From an uncultured Aliiroseovarius sp. (lineage in GTDB: Bacteria; Pseudomonadota; Alphaproteobacteria; Rhodobacterales; Rhodobacteraceae), in NCBI GenBank assembly GCA_938023895.1, contig CALJDH010000179.1, positions 1 through 7,519 of the forward strand: a stretch of 7,519 nucleotides of DNA, given 5' to 3'. Below the pieces are notes generated by a model. It saw only the letters and a program-made list of their open reading frames with translations. It was not told where the DNA came from and searched no databases. The translations under genes and the position numbers were made by a program. Shown in pieces: positions 1 to 6,438 of this stretch (positions are counted from its first letter, which is position 1; every line of letters begins with the position of its first letter).

Positions 1-1
1 C

Positions 2-277
2 AGCGACGATGAAACCGTCGCCTTTCAAACCGCAGCCAAGGCACGCGGCGTCGGCGTTCAGGTTTTTGGCAAAAGCGAAGACAACGCCCGTGCCTTCTGG
101 AATTGGCAGTTCATCGACGACCAAGGTCCGCTGCCGCAAACTCGCGCGATGCTGTCGCGCGCCTGCGACACCCGACTGCCCGTGCGCCTGACTCCGCCCG
201 AGCTGGACTTTATTGCAGACGCCATTGTGGGCGCCATCGCCGAGGTCAAAGCCCAGAAATCTGAAACCGCTGCGTAG
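2..277 (+). CDS. C-terminal fragment of a probable DegT/DnrJ/EryC1-type aminotransferase (5' end outside window)
   Basis: An open frame enters from the left edge and ends at TAG 275-277, leaving 91 residues of a C-terminus. The visible part contains VFGKSEDNARAFWNWQFI, then a segment with LPQTRAMLSRACDTRLPVRL and a final amphipathic helix (ELDFIADAIVGAIAEV). This resembles the small C-terminal domain of fold-type I PLP-dependent aminotransferases of the DegT/DnrJ/EryC1/StrS group, where a run ending in 'LP..L' is followed by a helix that begins with 'T..E...I...'. The PLP-binding lysine and the large domain lie outside the window, so the reaction and substrate cannot be read. The assignment comes from remembered family flavour and is moderate to weak; the presence of a real coding 3' end is much more certain. 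It converges on the LysR gene across a 77-bp gap. Confidence 0.5.
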   Translation, partial: SDDETVAFQTAAKARGVGVQVFGKSEDNARAFWNWQFIDDQGPLPQTRAMLSRACDTRLPVRLTPPELDFIADAIVGAIAEVKAQKSETAA

Positions 278-317
278 GATTGCGCTCTTTTTCTTGTTGT
301 AAATATCTTGGGGTGAA

Positions 318-347
318 TGCGCGCAGCGCAGAGGGGCAACGCCCCTC
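318..347. repeat. Tandem hairpins, REP-like intergenic palindrome
   Basis: Two perfect stem-loops sit back to back in the gap between convergent genes. The first is TGCGC-GCA-GCGCA (318-330, 5-bp stem, 3-nt loop). The second is GAGGGGC-AAC-GCCCCTC (331-347, 7-bp stem, 3-nt loop). They are preceded by the AT-rich segment AAATATCTTGGGGTGAA (301-317). Neither stem is followed by a run of T on either strand, so this is not a canonical intrinsic terminator, though it could still act as a bidirectional mRNA 3'-end stabiliser or terminator. From memory, very similar AATATCTTGGGG plus GAGGGGC/GCCCCTC modules recur at gene ends in Rhodobacteraceae genomes, which would make it a dispersed repeat. Only one copy is in this window. 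Confidence 0.55.
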
Positions 348-354
348 CTCCCCC

Positions 355-1317
355 TTATAGCACCCGAAGCGCGCCCTTCAGCCACGGATAGTCGCGCACC
401 GCGGGCTCGACGATCAACGCGCCCAAAAGCGTTCGGCACTGCGCCGCAAGATCGCGTGGCAAATCTCCCAGCATATCCGCACGCGCCACAAGATTGATGC
501 GCCGTGTAAAGGGCGCAAAGGGCAGCTCGATCAGGTCTGCAGCATCCCGGAACCGATGCGCGCGCAGGAACCCAAGGGGTGTAATGATCGTCCACCCGGC
601 TCCACCCGCCACCATCGCCATGATCGCGTGATAGCTGTCCAGCTCGAACCGGTTATCGAGCTTCAGGTTCTGCCGCGCCAGATTGTCCGAAATCACCCGC
701 CCCATGTGGTGACGGGCTGTGTATTGCACCAGTGGAAGGTCCTTCAGCACGTCGCGCGGATCACGATCCCCGATCAGCCCCTTGGGCACTGCGGCAACAA
801 AGGGCTCTTCCAACAGGGAATGCACCTCCATCCACGGCGCAGAAGCACCCGTATCTGCCGCCACGATCACATCCAATGCCCGCGCGTCCAACTGATCATG
901 CAACCGGTGCGAGGCGCCGGTTTCCAGCAGGAACCGCGTGGACTTCAGTTGCCCCGCCGCCTCGGACAGCAGGCGCGGGGTAACGTCCGCGTCGAAATCC
1001 TCGATCATCCCAAGACGCAGGCGCGAGAGCTGGGACATCGCCCCCAGCGTCAGCTCGGCCTTCGCTTGCTCGGCCTCGTTCAGAATGGCCTGCGCGCGTT
1101 TCAAAAACAGAGACCCGGCGGCAGTCAAGCACACGGGCCGGGCTGAGCGGTCCAGCAGGCTGGTGCCCAATGCCGCCTCAAGGTTGGTAAGCTGCTGACT
1201 GACGGAAGACGGGCTAACCCCCAAGCGCCGCGCCGCCACCGAGATCGAGCGTTCATCGGCAATGGCAACGAACACCTCGACACCCCAAAGTGTGATCCGC
1301 CCGGCAGTTTCAACCAT
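355..1317 (-). CDS. LysR-family transcriptional regulator
   Basis: The product is 320 aa, a normal length for the family. The N-terminal winged helix-turn-helix spans about residues 9-67: it contains VFVAIADERSISVAARRLGV, the recognition-helix stretch SPSSVSQQLTNLE (35-47) and the wing ending LTAAG (64-68). A linker helix (about 69-92) leads into a two-lobed periplasmic-binding-type effector domain (about 97-300). I chose the ATG at 1317-1315 because AAGGAG lies 6 nt upstream and the HTH begins directly after it; the same frame stays open to 1530, but only as an overlap with comEC. LysR proteins usually control a divergent neighbour in response to a small molecule. Here there is none: the gene lies 62 bp downstream of comEC on the same strand, so it may be cotranscribed with comEC, and its target is unknown. 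The family call is firm; effector and regulon cannot be read from sequence. Confidence 0.95.
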   Translation of the reverse strand: MVETAGRITLWGVEVFVAIADERSISVAARRLGVSPSSVSQQLTNLEAALGTSLLDRSARPVCLTAAGSLFLKRAQAILNEAEQAKAELTLGAMSQLSRLRLGMIEDFDADVTPRLLSEAAGQLKSTRFLLETGASHRLHDQLDARALDVIVAADTGASAPWMEVHSLLEEPFVAAVPKGLIGDRDPRDVLKDLPLVQYTARHHMGRVISDNLARQNLKLDNRFELDSYHAIMAMVAGGAGWTIITPLGFLRAHRFRDAADLIELPFAPFTRRINLVARADMLGDLPRDLAAQCRTLLGALIVEPAVRDYPWLKGALRVL

Positions 1318-1323
1318 TTCGCT

Positions 1324-1329
1324 CTCCTT
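1324..1329 (-). promoter_or_regulatory. Ribosome binding site of the LysR gene
   Basis: Reading the minus strand, AAGGAG is separated by 6 nt from ATG at 1317. This decides the start against the upstream in-frame extension, which would run about 150 bp into comEC. Confidence 0.8.
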
Positions 1330-1379
1330 TGCGCAGAAAGCTAGGGGCAAAGCCGGGGCCGGGCAACATCCAATCCCGT

Positions 1380-3440
1380 TTAGCGGGTCCAAAGGCGCGA
1401 GAGGCCTTCTGGGCGCGAGGGCGCGATCGACCACCCGTCTGGTCCAAGATACACCGCGACCGCACCGCTTTGCGCCAGCGCCTTGCGATCCAGAAGAGTG
1501 CACCCCTGCGGCGTTGGTCCGTCCCGCCACGCGGCGAGAACTACCAGATCAGCAACAGCGCAAGCACCGGCTAGTCGGGTTTCAGCCCCGCGCCCGGCCA
1601 GTTGCATCAAAGACAACCCGTGCAGGTCAACCTCAAGATGCCCTTTCTGCCCGGTAAAAAGAGGACGCTCGAACGCGATCTGCTGCGTTGCTGCGTCGCC
1701 GTCATTCTCGAGCCAGGATCGGGCGGCGAATCCCTCGCCGCGCGACTTGGACAGTGCACGACCATCGCTGGTCATCACACCGATCAGCCCGCCCGAGGAA
1801 CTGATCAGAACTGCCGGACGCTCGACTGTGGCCCAGCCTGCGAAGGCCACCACGGTCGGCAGAAGGACTGCCCACCTTTCGCGCCCACGCAGCAGAACCA
1901 GGAAGATCCCCGTCACGGCAAGAAGCGGCAGGATGTATCCGGGGGGTGCTGGGACTTTACCGATCGCGCCATCCAGAGACGAGACCGTGTCGGCCACCCA
2001 GAGGATCCAGCGGATTGGCCAGTCCATCAGCCACAGGGCCAAGGCCTCTAGCCGCACGATAGCGAGCAAGGCTGCAAGCACCGCAAGCGGCATGATCACA
2101 GCACCCATAATCGGCACACTGAGCAGATTGGCGACCAGCCCGTAGTGGCTAACCTGATTGAAATGCGCCGCCCCGATGGGAGCCGTTGCCAACCCCGCCA
2201 CGGCCGAAGAGATGATCACTGTCACCACAGGCCGGAGCCAGCCGGGCAAACGCCGAGATGCCCCATCGCGTGATCGGTCTCGGATCCACGCAAATACCGC
2301 AACCAGCGCCGTGGTTGCGGCGAAAGACATTTGGAACCCCGGTTCGACCAGGGCTTCCGGGGTCAGGATCAGGACGATCATCGCCGCCATGGCCACTGCG
2401 CGCAGGGTCAGGGCGCGCCGATCGAACAAGATTGCGACGAACATGGTCGTCACCATGATGAAGGCCCGCGTGGTCGCGACCGCGCCACCTGACAGCGCCA
2501 GATAGAACACCCCGGCGGCAATGGCAGTCACCGCGGCGAGCTTCTTCACTGGAAAGTTCAGAGCTATTCTGGGCCAAAGTCCCACTAGAAAGCGCATGGC
2601 TTGAAAGACAAAACCTGTCAGCAGCCCCATATGCAGGCCCGAGATCGCCAGTAAATGCGCAAGGTTCGATCCGCGCAGCGCATCAATGGTCGAGCGATCC
2701 ATCGAGGATCGGTCGCCCGTCGTAATCGTCGCCGCAAAGGCACCACTTTCGCCGGGCAGCACCTCGCGGACGCGGTTTGCAATTTCCTGACGAAGCCGCC
2801 CGACAGCCAGCGACAGCTCGCCCGTGGGCGCGGACAGCAAAAGCGCAGGGCTGCGCGTATAGCCCACCGCGCCGATCCCGCGAAACCACGCCATGCGCTG
2901 GAAATCAAAGCCGCCGGGCTCGACCGGGCCGTTGGGGCCGGACAGGTGTCCAGTCAAGGCAATGCGTTGCCCAATGGCCGGGGAAAGAAACCCCTGCGCG
3001 CCATGCAGCGACACCCGCACCCTGTTTGGCAGTTTCTTGGGATTCACATCATTGAGCCGCACCTGATCTAAAGTCAGGCGCACCGCGTCCGACTGCGAGC
3101 GGTCCATCGCCACGATCCGCCCTTCGATTGGGCCGTAATATCGAAAATCCAACACCGGCCCTGCCACCCAATGGGCGCGCGCACCAGCGACACCGAAGCC
3201 AAGCGCCACGCAGATCAAGGCGCGTGCCAGTGGCCCGATCCCCCACGGCCAGCGCCATGCGATGCCCGCGCAGATCAGCCCCAAAACGGCAAGCCCGGTA
3301 TAAGTCGCAATATCCGGTTCGCGCAGCGGCACAAAATACAGACCGATGCCCGTACCGAAGAACAACGGCGCCCAGATCAGGAACCGCCCGCGTTCTTCTT
3401 CGATACGAGAAAAGAGATTCACGAGCGCACCCTTGTTCAA
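1380..3440 (-). CDS. comEC: ComEC/Rec2-family DNA internalisation channel protein
   Basis: ComEC is the inner-membrane channel that passes single-stranded DNA into the cytoplasm during natural transformation. The 686-aa product has the family's order of parts. N-terminal hydrophobic helices (about 21-95) lead into a soluble, OB-like DUF4131 region (about 96-200, with EGRIVAMDRSQSDAVRLTLD). The polytopic competence domain (about 230-515) carries the signature GSNLAHLLAISGLHMGLL (257-274). The tail (about 540-686) is soluble. It is short and lacks the HxHxDH metal motif of the metallo-beta-lactamase domain found in Bacillus ComEC; this compact tail appears usual for alphaproteobacteria. No ATG occurs near the N-terminus. 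I use TTG at 3440, with AAGGA 5 nt upstream; GTG at 3422, with AAGG 8 nt upstream, is an alternative. The gene is divergent from gltX. Whether this strain is transformable cannot be said from comEC alone. Confidence 0.95.
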   Translation of the reverse strand: MNKGALVNLFSRIEEERGRFLIWAPLFFGTGIGLYFVPLREPDIATYTGLAVLGLICAGIAWRWPWGIGPLARALICVALGFGVAGARAHWVAGPVLDFRYYGPIEGRIVAMDRSQSDAVRLTLDQVRLNDVNPKKLPNRVRVSLHGAQGFLSPAIGQRIALTGHLSGPNGPVEPGGFDFQRMAWFRGIGAVGYTRSPALLLSAPTGELSLAVGRLRQEIANRVREVLPGESGAFAATITTGDRSSMDRSTIDALRGSNLAHLLAISGLHMGLLTGFVFQAMRFLVGLWPRIALNFPVKKLAAVTAIAAGVFYLALSGGAVATTRAFIMVTTMFVAILFDRRALTLRAVAMAAMIVLILTPEALVEPGFQMSFAATTALVAVFAWIRDRSRDGASRRLPGWLRPVVTVIISSAVAGLATAPIGAAHFNQVSHYGLVANLLSVPIMGAVIMPLAVLAALLAIVRLEALALWLMDWPIRWILWVADTVSSLDGAIGKVPAPPGYILPLLAVTGIFLVLLRGRERWAVLLPTVVAFAGWATVERPAVLISSSGGLIGVMTSDGRALSKSRGEGFAARSWLENDGDAATQQIAFERPLFTGQKGHLEVDLHGLSLMQLAGRGAETRLAGACAVADLVVLAAWRDGPTPQGCTLLDRKALAQSGAVAVYLGPDGWSIAPSRPEGLSRLWTR

Positions 3441-3448
3441 AACCTTCC

Positions 3449-3473
3449 TTTTGTTAAAAGCATCTCAACAAAA
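3449..3473. repeat. Inverted repeat TTTTGTT-N11-AACAAAA in the comEC leader
   Basis: Perfect 7-bp arms at 3449-3455 and 3467-3473 flank an 11-nt spacer. The element sits directly upstream of the comEC ribosome binding site, so it could be an operator or a weak mRNA hairpin. The stem is almost all A/T, so as RNA it would be of low stability. Confidence 0.4.
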
Positions 3474-3478
3474 CTTGG

Positions 3479-3497
3479 TTTCAGGCTTTTCCTGAAA
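3479..3497. repeat. Inverted repeat TTTCAGG-N5-CCTGAAA between comEC and gltX
   Basis: Perfect 7-bp arms (3479-3485 and 3491-3497) flank the 5-nt spacer CTTTT. The repeat lies in the shared 108-bp divergent control region, about 50 bp before gltX. Size and symmetry suit a dimeric transcription factor site. It does not match the alphaproteobacterial LexA box (GTTC-N7-GTTC). The cognate regulator is unknown. Confidence 0.4.
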
Positions 3498-3548
3498 TGC
3501 CACCTCCTCTGCGTACCGCGCACATGGTTTCCAAAAGGTTAATGACCG

Positions 3549-4955
3549 ATGTCTCAGACGCCCCAGATTGTCACCCGTTTCGCCCCCTCGCCCACCGGTT
3601 ATCTGCATATCGGCGGCGCCCGCACGGCGCTGTTCAACTGGCTGTATGCCCGTGGCCGTGGCGGGAAGTTCCTGCTGCGGATCGAGGATACGGACCGCGC
3701 GCGCTCGACCCCCGAAGCGACCGAGGCAATCCTGAAGGGCATGGACTGGTTGGGCCTGGACCATGACGGAGAGGTCGTCAGCCAGTTTGACCGCGCTGAC
3801 CGTCACGCCGAGGTCGCCCGCGAGATGCTGGCAAACGGCCACGCCTACAAATGCTTCGCCACGCAAGACGAGATTCAGGCCTTCCGCGAGGAAGCCCGGG
3901 CCGAGGGGCGCTCGACCCTCTATCAAAGCCCGTGGCGCGACGCCGACCCGGCGACCCACCCGGATGCGCCCTACGTGATCCGCCTGAAAGCCCCGCGCGA
4001 GGGCGTGACGGTGATCCGTGACGAGGTGCAGGGCGATGTCACGATCCGCAACGACCAGCTGGACGACATGATTTGTTTACGTTCAGATGGCACACCCACC
4101 TATATGCTGGCCGTTGTTGTTGATGACCACGATATGGGCGTTACCCATGTGATCCGGGGGGACGACCACCTGAACAATGCTGCGCGTCAGACGATTGTCT
4201 ATCGGGCGATGGGCTGGGACCTGCCAGTTTGGGCGCACATCCCGCTGATCCACGGCCCGGATGGCAAGAAGCTGTCGAAGCGCCACGGAGCGCTGGGTGT
4301 CGAAGAATATCAGGCGATGGGCTATCCCGCGCAGGCGATGCGCAACTATCTGGCCCGTCTGGGTTGGAGCCACGGCGATGACGAGTTCTTCTCGGACGCG
4401 CAAGCACTGGAGTGGTTCGACCTGTCGGGCATCGGCAAAAGTCCCGCCCGTTTCGACTTCAAAAAGCTTGATAACCTGTCCGGCCAGCACCTGGCCGCGA
4501 TGGAGGATGCTGACGTTCTGACCGCTCTGCAGGGCTATATGGAGGCCGCAGGCGAAATTTCTTTGCAGTCGCAGCAAATTGATTTGGTGTCGTCCGCGAT
4601 GTACGTGCTAAAGACCAGCGCCAAAACTTTGCCACAACTCCTTGAAAAAGCAAGGTTTGCAACGGTTTCGCGCCCCATAGATCGGGACGAGAAAGCCGAA
4701 AAGGCTCTGGATGAAGTATCCCGTGGTATACTGAAAGAATTGACGCCGCAGCTGCAAAATGGTAGCTGGGATCGCAACACGCTTGAGGGCACTCTCAACG
4801 GCCTCGCCGAGGCCCATGACCTCAAGTTCGGCAAACTCGCCGCGCCTCTGCGCGCAGCACTTGCTGGACGGGCTGTCACGCCCAGCGTTTTTGATATGAT
4901 GCTTGTTCTTGGGCGCGACGAAACGATTGCCCGACTGGAAGACGCAAGCGCCTGA
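3549..4955 (+). CDS. gltX: Glutamate--tRNA ligase (GluRS)
   Basis: A cytoplasmic class I aminoacyl-tRNA synthetase that joins glutamate to tRNA-Glu using ATP; in many alphaproteobacteria a GluRS also charges tRNA-Gln for later amidation by GatCAB. The 468-aa length is normal. The Rossmann catalytic core begins [19 protein letters not shown] (10-28) with the HIGH-type motif at 20-23. IEDTDR lies at 45-50, and the KMSKS-type loop is KLSKR at 241-245. The helical anticodon-binding region fills about 310-468. The zinc-ribbon cysteines of the E. coli enzyme are absent: only Cys102 remains in the 'YKCFAT' stretch, as in zinc-free GluRS types. The ATG at 3549 follows AAGG at 3535-3538 by 10 nt; an ATG at 3542 is out of frame. 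Two internal segments (about 4070-4140 and 4560-4740) are lower in GC and carry rare codons such as TTA, CTA and ATA. Whether a second gltX paralogue exists, as in many relatives, cannot be seen here. Confidence 0.97.
   Translation: MSQTPQIVTRFAPSPTGYLHIGGARTALFNWLYARGRGGKFLLRIEDTDRARSTPEATEAILKGMDWLGLDHDGEVVSQFDRADRHAEVAREMLANGHAYKCFATQDEIQAFREEARAEGRSTLYQSPWRDADPATHPDAPYVIRLKAPREGVTVIRDEVQGDVTIRNDQLDDMICLRSDGTPTYMLAVVVDDHDMGVTHVIRGDDHLNNAARQTIVYRAMGWDLPVWAHIPLIHGPDGKKLSKRHGALGVEEYQAMGYPAQAMRNYLARLGWSHGDDEFFSDAQALEWFDLSGIGKSPARFDFKKLDNLSGQHLAAMEDADVLTALQGYMEAAGEISLQSQQIDLVSSAMYVLKTSAKTLPQLLEKARFATVSRPIDRDEKAEKALDEVSRGILKELTPQLQNGSWDRNTLEGTLNGLAEAHDLKFGKLAAPLRAALAGRAVTPSVFDMMLVLGRDETIARLEDASA
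4873..4900 (+). promoter_or_regulatory. Candidate gltA promoter inside the 3' end of gltX
   Basis: CTGTCA (4873-4878, 4 of 6 matches to TTGACA) is separated by 16 nt from TATGAT (4895-4900, 5 of 6 matches to TATAAT). The -10 box is preceded by TG plus one base (4892-4894), the extended -10 form. Transcription would begin near 4907 and give gltA a leader of about 100 nt. The site overlaps gltX codons (VFDMM), so protein constraint could produce it by chance. It is inferred from pattern only. Confidence 0.4.
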
Positions 4956-4959
4956 ACCA

Positions 4960-4990
4960 AAAGCGGCCGGCCAACCGGGGCGGTCGCTTT
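4960..4990 (+). terminator. Hairpin between gltX and gltA (possible terminator or gltA leader structure)
   Basis: AAAGCGGCCG (4960-4969) can pair with CGGTCGCTTT (4981-4990) over 10 bp, including one G-U pair, around an 11-nt loop. It starts 5 nt after the gltX stop. The 3' arm ends TTTCT, so the T tract is short and the terminator would be weak. gltA begins only 20 nt downstream, so full termination here would require a gltA promoter upstream within gltX. Partial read-through or a leader role are alternatives. Confidence 0.5.
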
Positions 4991-5010
4991 CTAACACGAA
5001 GGGAAAATAC

Positions 5011-6306
5011 ATGGCTGAACAAACCGGAACCGCAAAGCTCTCGTTCGGAGACAAAGAACTCGAGCTTCCCATGTACTCCCCGACCGCCGGTCCGGACGTG
5101 ATCGACATCACCAAGCTCTATGCTCAGGGTGGCGTTTTCACCTACGATCCCGGCTTCACATCGACCGCAAGCTGCGATTCGACCATCACCTTTATCGATG
5201 GCGGCAAAGGCGAGCTTCTCTACCGCGGTTACCCGATCGATCAGCTGGCTGAGAAATCGCACTACCTCGAAGTTTGCTATTTGCTGCTCTACGGTGAACT
5301 GCCGACCGAAGCAGAAATGGTGGATTTCGAAAGCCGCGTGACCCGTCACACCATGGTTCACGAGCAGATGACCAAGTTCTACTCGGGCTTCCGTCGCGAC
5401 GCACACCCGATGGCGATCATCACCGGTGTGATGGGCGCCATGTCGGCCTTCTATCACGACTCGACCGACGTGAATGACCCTTGGCAGCGTGAAGTGGCTG
5501 CGATCCGCATGATCGCCAAGCTGCCGACCATCTCGGCCATGGCCTACAAGTACTCGATCGGTCAGCCTTTTGTGTATCCGAAGAACGATCTGGACTATGC
5601 GTCGAACTTCCTGCGCATGTGTTTTGCCGTTCCGGCAGAAGAATACGAAGTAAACCCGATCCTTGCCAAAGCAATGGACCGCATCTTCACCCTGCACGCA
5701 GATCATGAGCAGAACGCCTCGACCTCGACCGTGCGTCTGGCAGGTTCGTCGGGCGCCAACCCGTTCGCCTGTATCGCTGCTGGCATCGCTTGCCTGTGGG
5801 GCCCCGCCCACGGTGGCGCCAACCAGGCTTGTCTGGAAATGCTGCGTGAGATCGGCTCGGTCGATAACATTCCGGAATACGTGAAGCGCGCCAAAGACAA
5901 AGACGACCCCTTCCGTCTGATGGGCTTCGGTCACCGCGTCTACAAGAACTTCGACCCGCGTGCGAAGGTCATGAAGGAAAGCGCAGACGAAGTTCTGGGC
6001 CTGCTGGGCATCGAGGACAACGAAACGCTGAAAGTTGCCAAGGAACTGGAGCGCATCGCGCTGGAAGATCCGTATTTCGTGGACAAGAAGCTGTATCCGA
6101 ACGTCGACTTCTATTCGGGCATCATTCTGGAGGCCATGGGCTTCCCGACCTCGATGTTCACGCCGATCTTCGCGCTGTCGCGCACCGTCGGCTGGATCTC
6201 GCAGTGGAAAGAGATGCTGGGCGATCCGGGCCAGAAAATCGGTCGTCCGCGCCAGCTGTACCTGGGCGATACCGAGCGCAACTATATCGACGTCGAAAAG
6301 CGCTAA
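5011..6306 (+). CDS. gltA: Citrate synthase, type II (hexameric)
   Basis: Condenses oxaloacetate with acetyl-CoA to citrate, the entry step of the TCA cycle, in the cytoplasm. The 431-aa product closely follows the E. coli GltA pattern from end to end, including RGYPIDQLA (72-80), [15 protein letters not shown] (228-242), GPAHGGANQ (264-272), [12 protein letters not shown] (301-312), PNVDFYSG (363-370) and GRPRQLYLG (411-419). The catalytic triad is present: His267, His308 and Asp366, matching E. coli His264, His305 and Asp362. The ATG at 5011 is preceded by AAGGGA (4999-5004) at 6 nt, which rules out the in-frame extension back to 4903 inside gltX. E. coli-type enzymes are allosterically inhibited by NADH; conservation of that site was not checked. 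A strong terminator follows. Expression may come from read-through of gltX or from an internal promoter near 4873-4900. Confidence 0.98.
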   Translation: MAEQTGTAKLSFGDKELELPMYSPTAGPDVIDITKLYAQGGVFTYDPGFTSTASCDSTITFIDGGKGELLYRGYPIDQLAEKSHYLEVCYLLLYGELPTEAEMVDFESRVTRHTMVHEQMTKFYSGFRRDAHPMAIITGVMGAMSAFYHDSTDVNDPWQREVAAIRMIAKLPTISAMAYKYSIGQPFVYPKNDLDYASNFLRMCFAVPAEEYEVNPILAKAMDRIFTLHADHEQNASTSTVRLAGSSGANPFACIAAGIACLWGPAHGGANQACLEMLREIGSVDNIPEYVKRAKDKDDPFRLMGFGHRVYKNFDPRAKVMKESADEVLGLLGIEDNETLKVAKELERIALEDPYFVDKKLYPNVDFYSGIILEAMGFPTSMFTPIFALSRTVGWISQWKEMLGDPGQKIGRPRQLYLGDTERNYIDVEKR

Positions 6307-6323
6307 GTCTTGCGATATCAGAG

Positions 6324-6352
6324 AAAAGCCGCCCCGTTCGGGCGGCTTTTTT
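6324..6352 (+). terminator. Intrinsic terminator of gltA
   Basis: A perfect 11-bp stem pairs AAAAGCCGCCC (6324-6334) with GGGCGGCTTTT (6340-6350) around a 5-nt loop, with the T run extending to 6352. It begins 17 nt after the gltA stop codon. The symmetrical A and T tracts mean it may work in both directions. Confidence 0.92.
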
Positions 6353-6392
6353 CGTTAATAAGGGCAGAGCATTCAGGCACACTGCGACCAAT

Positions 6393-6416
6393 AAAAAAGG
6401 AGCCCGAAGGCTCCTT
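6393..6416 (-). terminator. Intrinsic terminator of the PaaG-like gene
   Basis: On the minus strand AAGGAGCC, loop TTCG and GGCTCCTT form an 8-bp stem (6397-6416) closed by a stable UUCG-type tetraloop. A T run down to 6393 follows. It lies about 22 nt after the stop codon of the 6439-7215 gene and faces the gltA terminator. Confidence 0.9.
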
Positions 6417-6438
6417 CTAAATCGCGATCCGTTTGGGA

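Noticed and set aside
556..1146. 196-codon plus-strand open frame over the LysR gene
   Set aside because: It lies entirely within the LysR gene on the other strand; its Arg/Pro/Gln/His-rich product is a high-GC artefact.
1318..1530. N-terminal extension of the LysR gene
   Set aside because: It would overlap comEC by about 150 bp, has no homology flavour, and the start at 1317 has a good ribosome binding site directly before the HTH.
1483..2145. 220-codon plus-strand open frame over comEC
   Set aside because: It is antisense to the conserved membrane protein, with Ser/Arg/Pro-rich low-complexity content and no family resemblance.
3435..3548. LexA/SOS box before comEC or gltX
   Set aside because: No GTTC-N7-GTTC or its complement is present; the palindromes seen are different.
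3465..3959. 164-codon minus-strand open frame over the start of gltX
   Set aside because: It covers the conserved HIGH-motif region of gltX on the other strand and runs through the divergent control region; no independent support.
4903..5010. N-terminal extension of gltA
   Set aside because: It overlaps the gltX 3' end and the intergenic hairpin; ATG 5011 has a well-spaced AAGGGA and matches the usual family start.
4876..5934. Long 352-codon open frame on the minus strand across gltX and gltA
   Set aside because: It is antisense to the highly conserved citrate synthase frame, has a His/Arg/Val-rich composition typical of a shadow frame and shows no recognisable domain.
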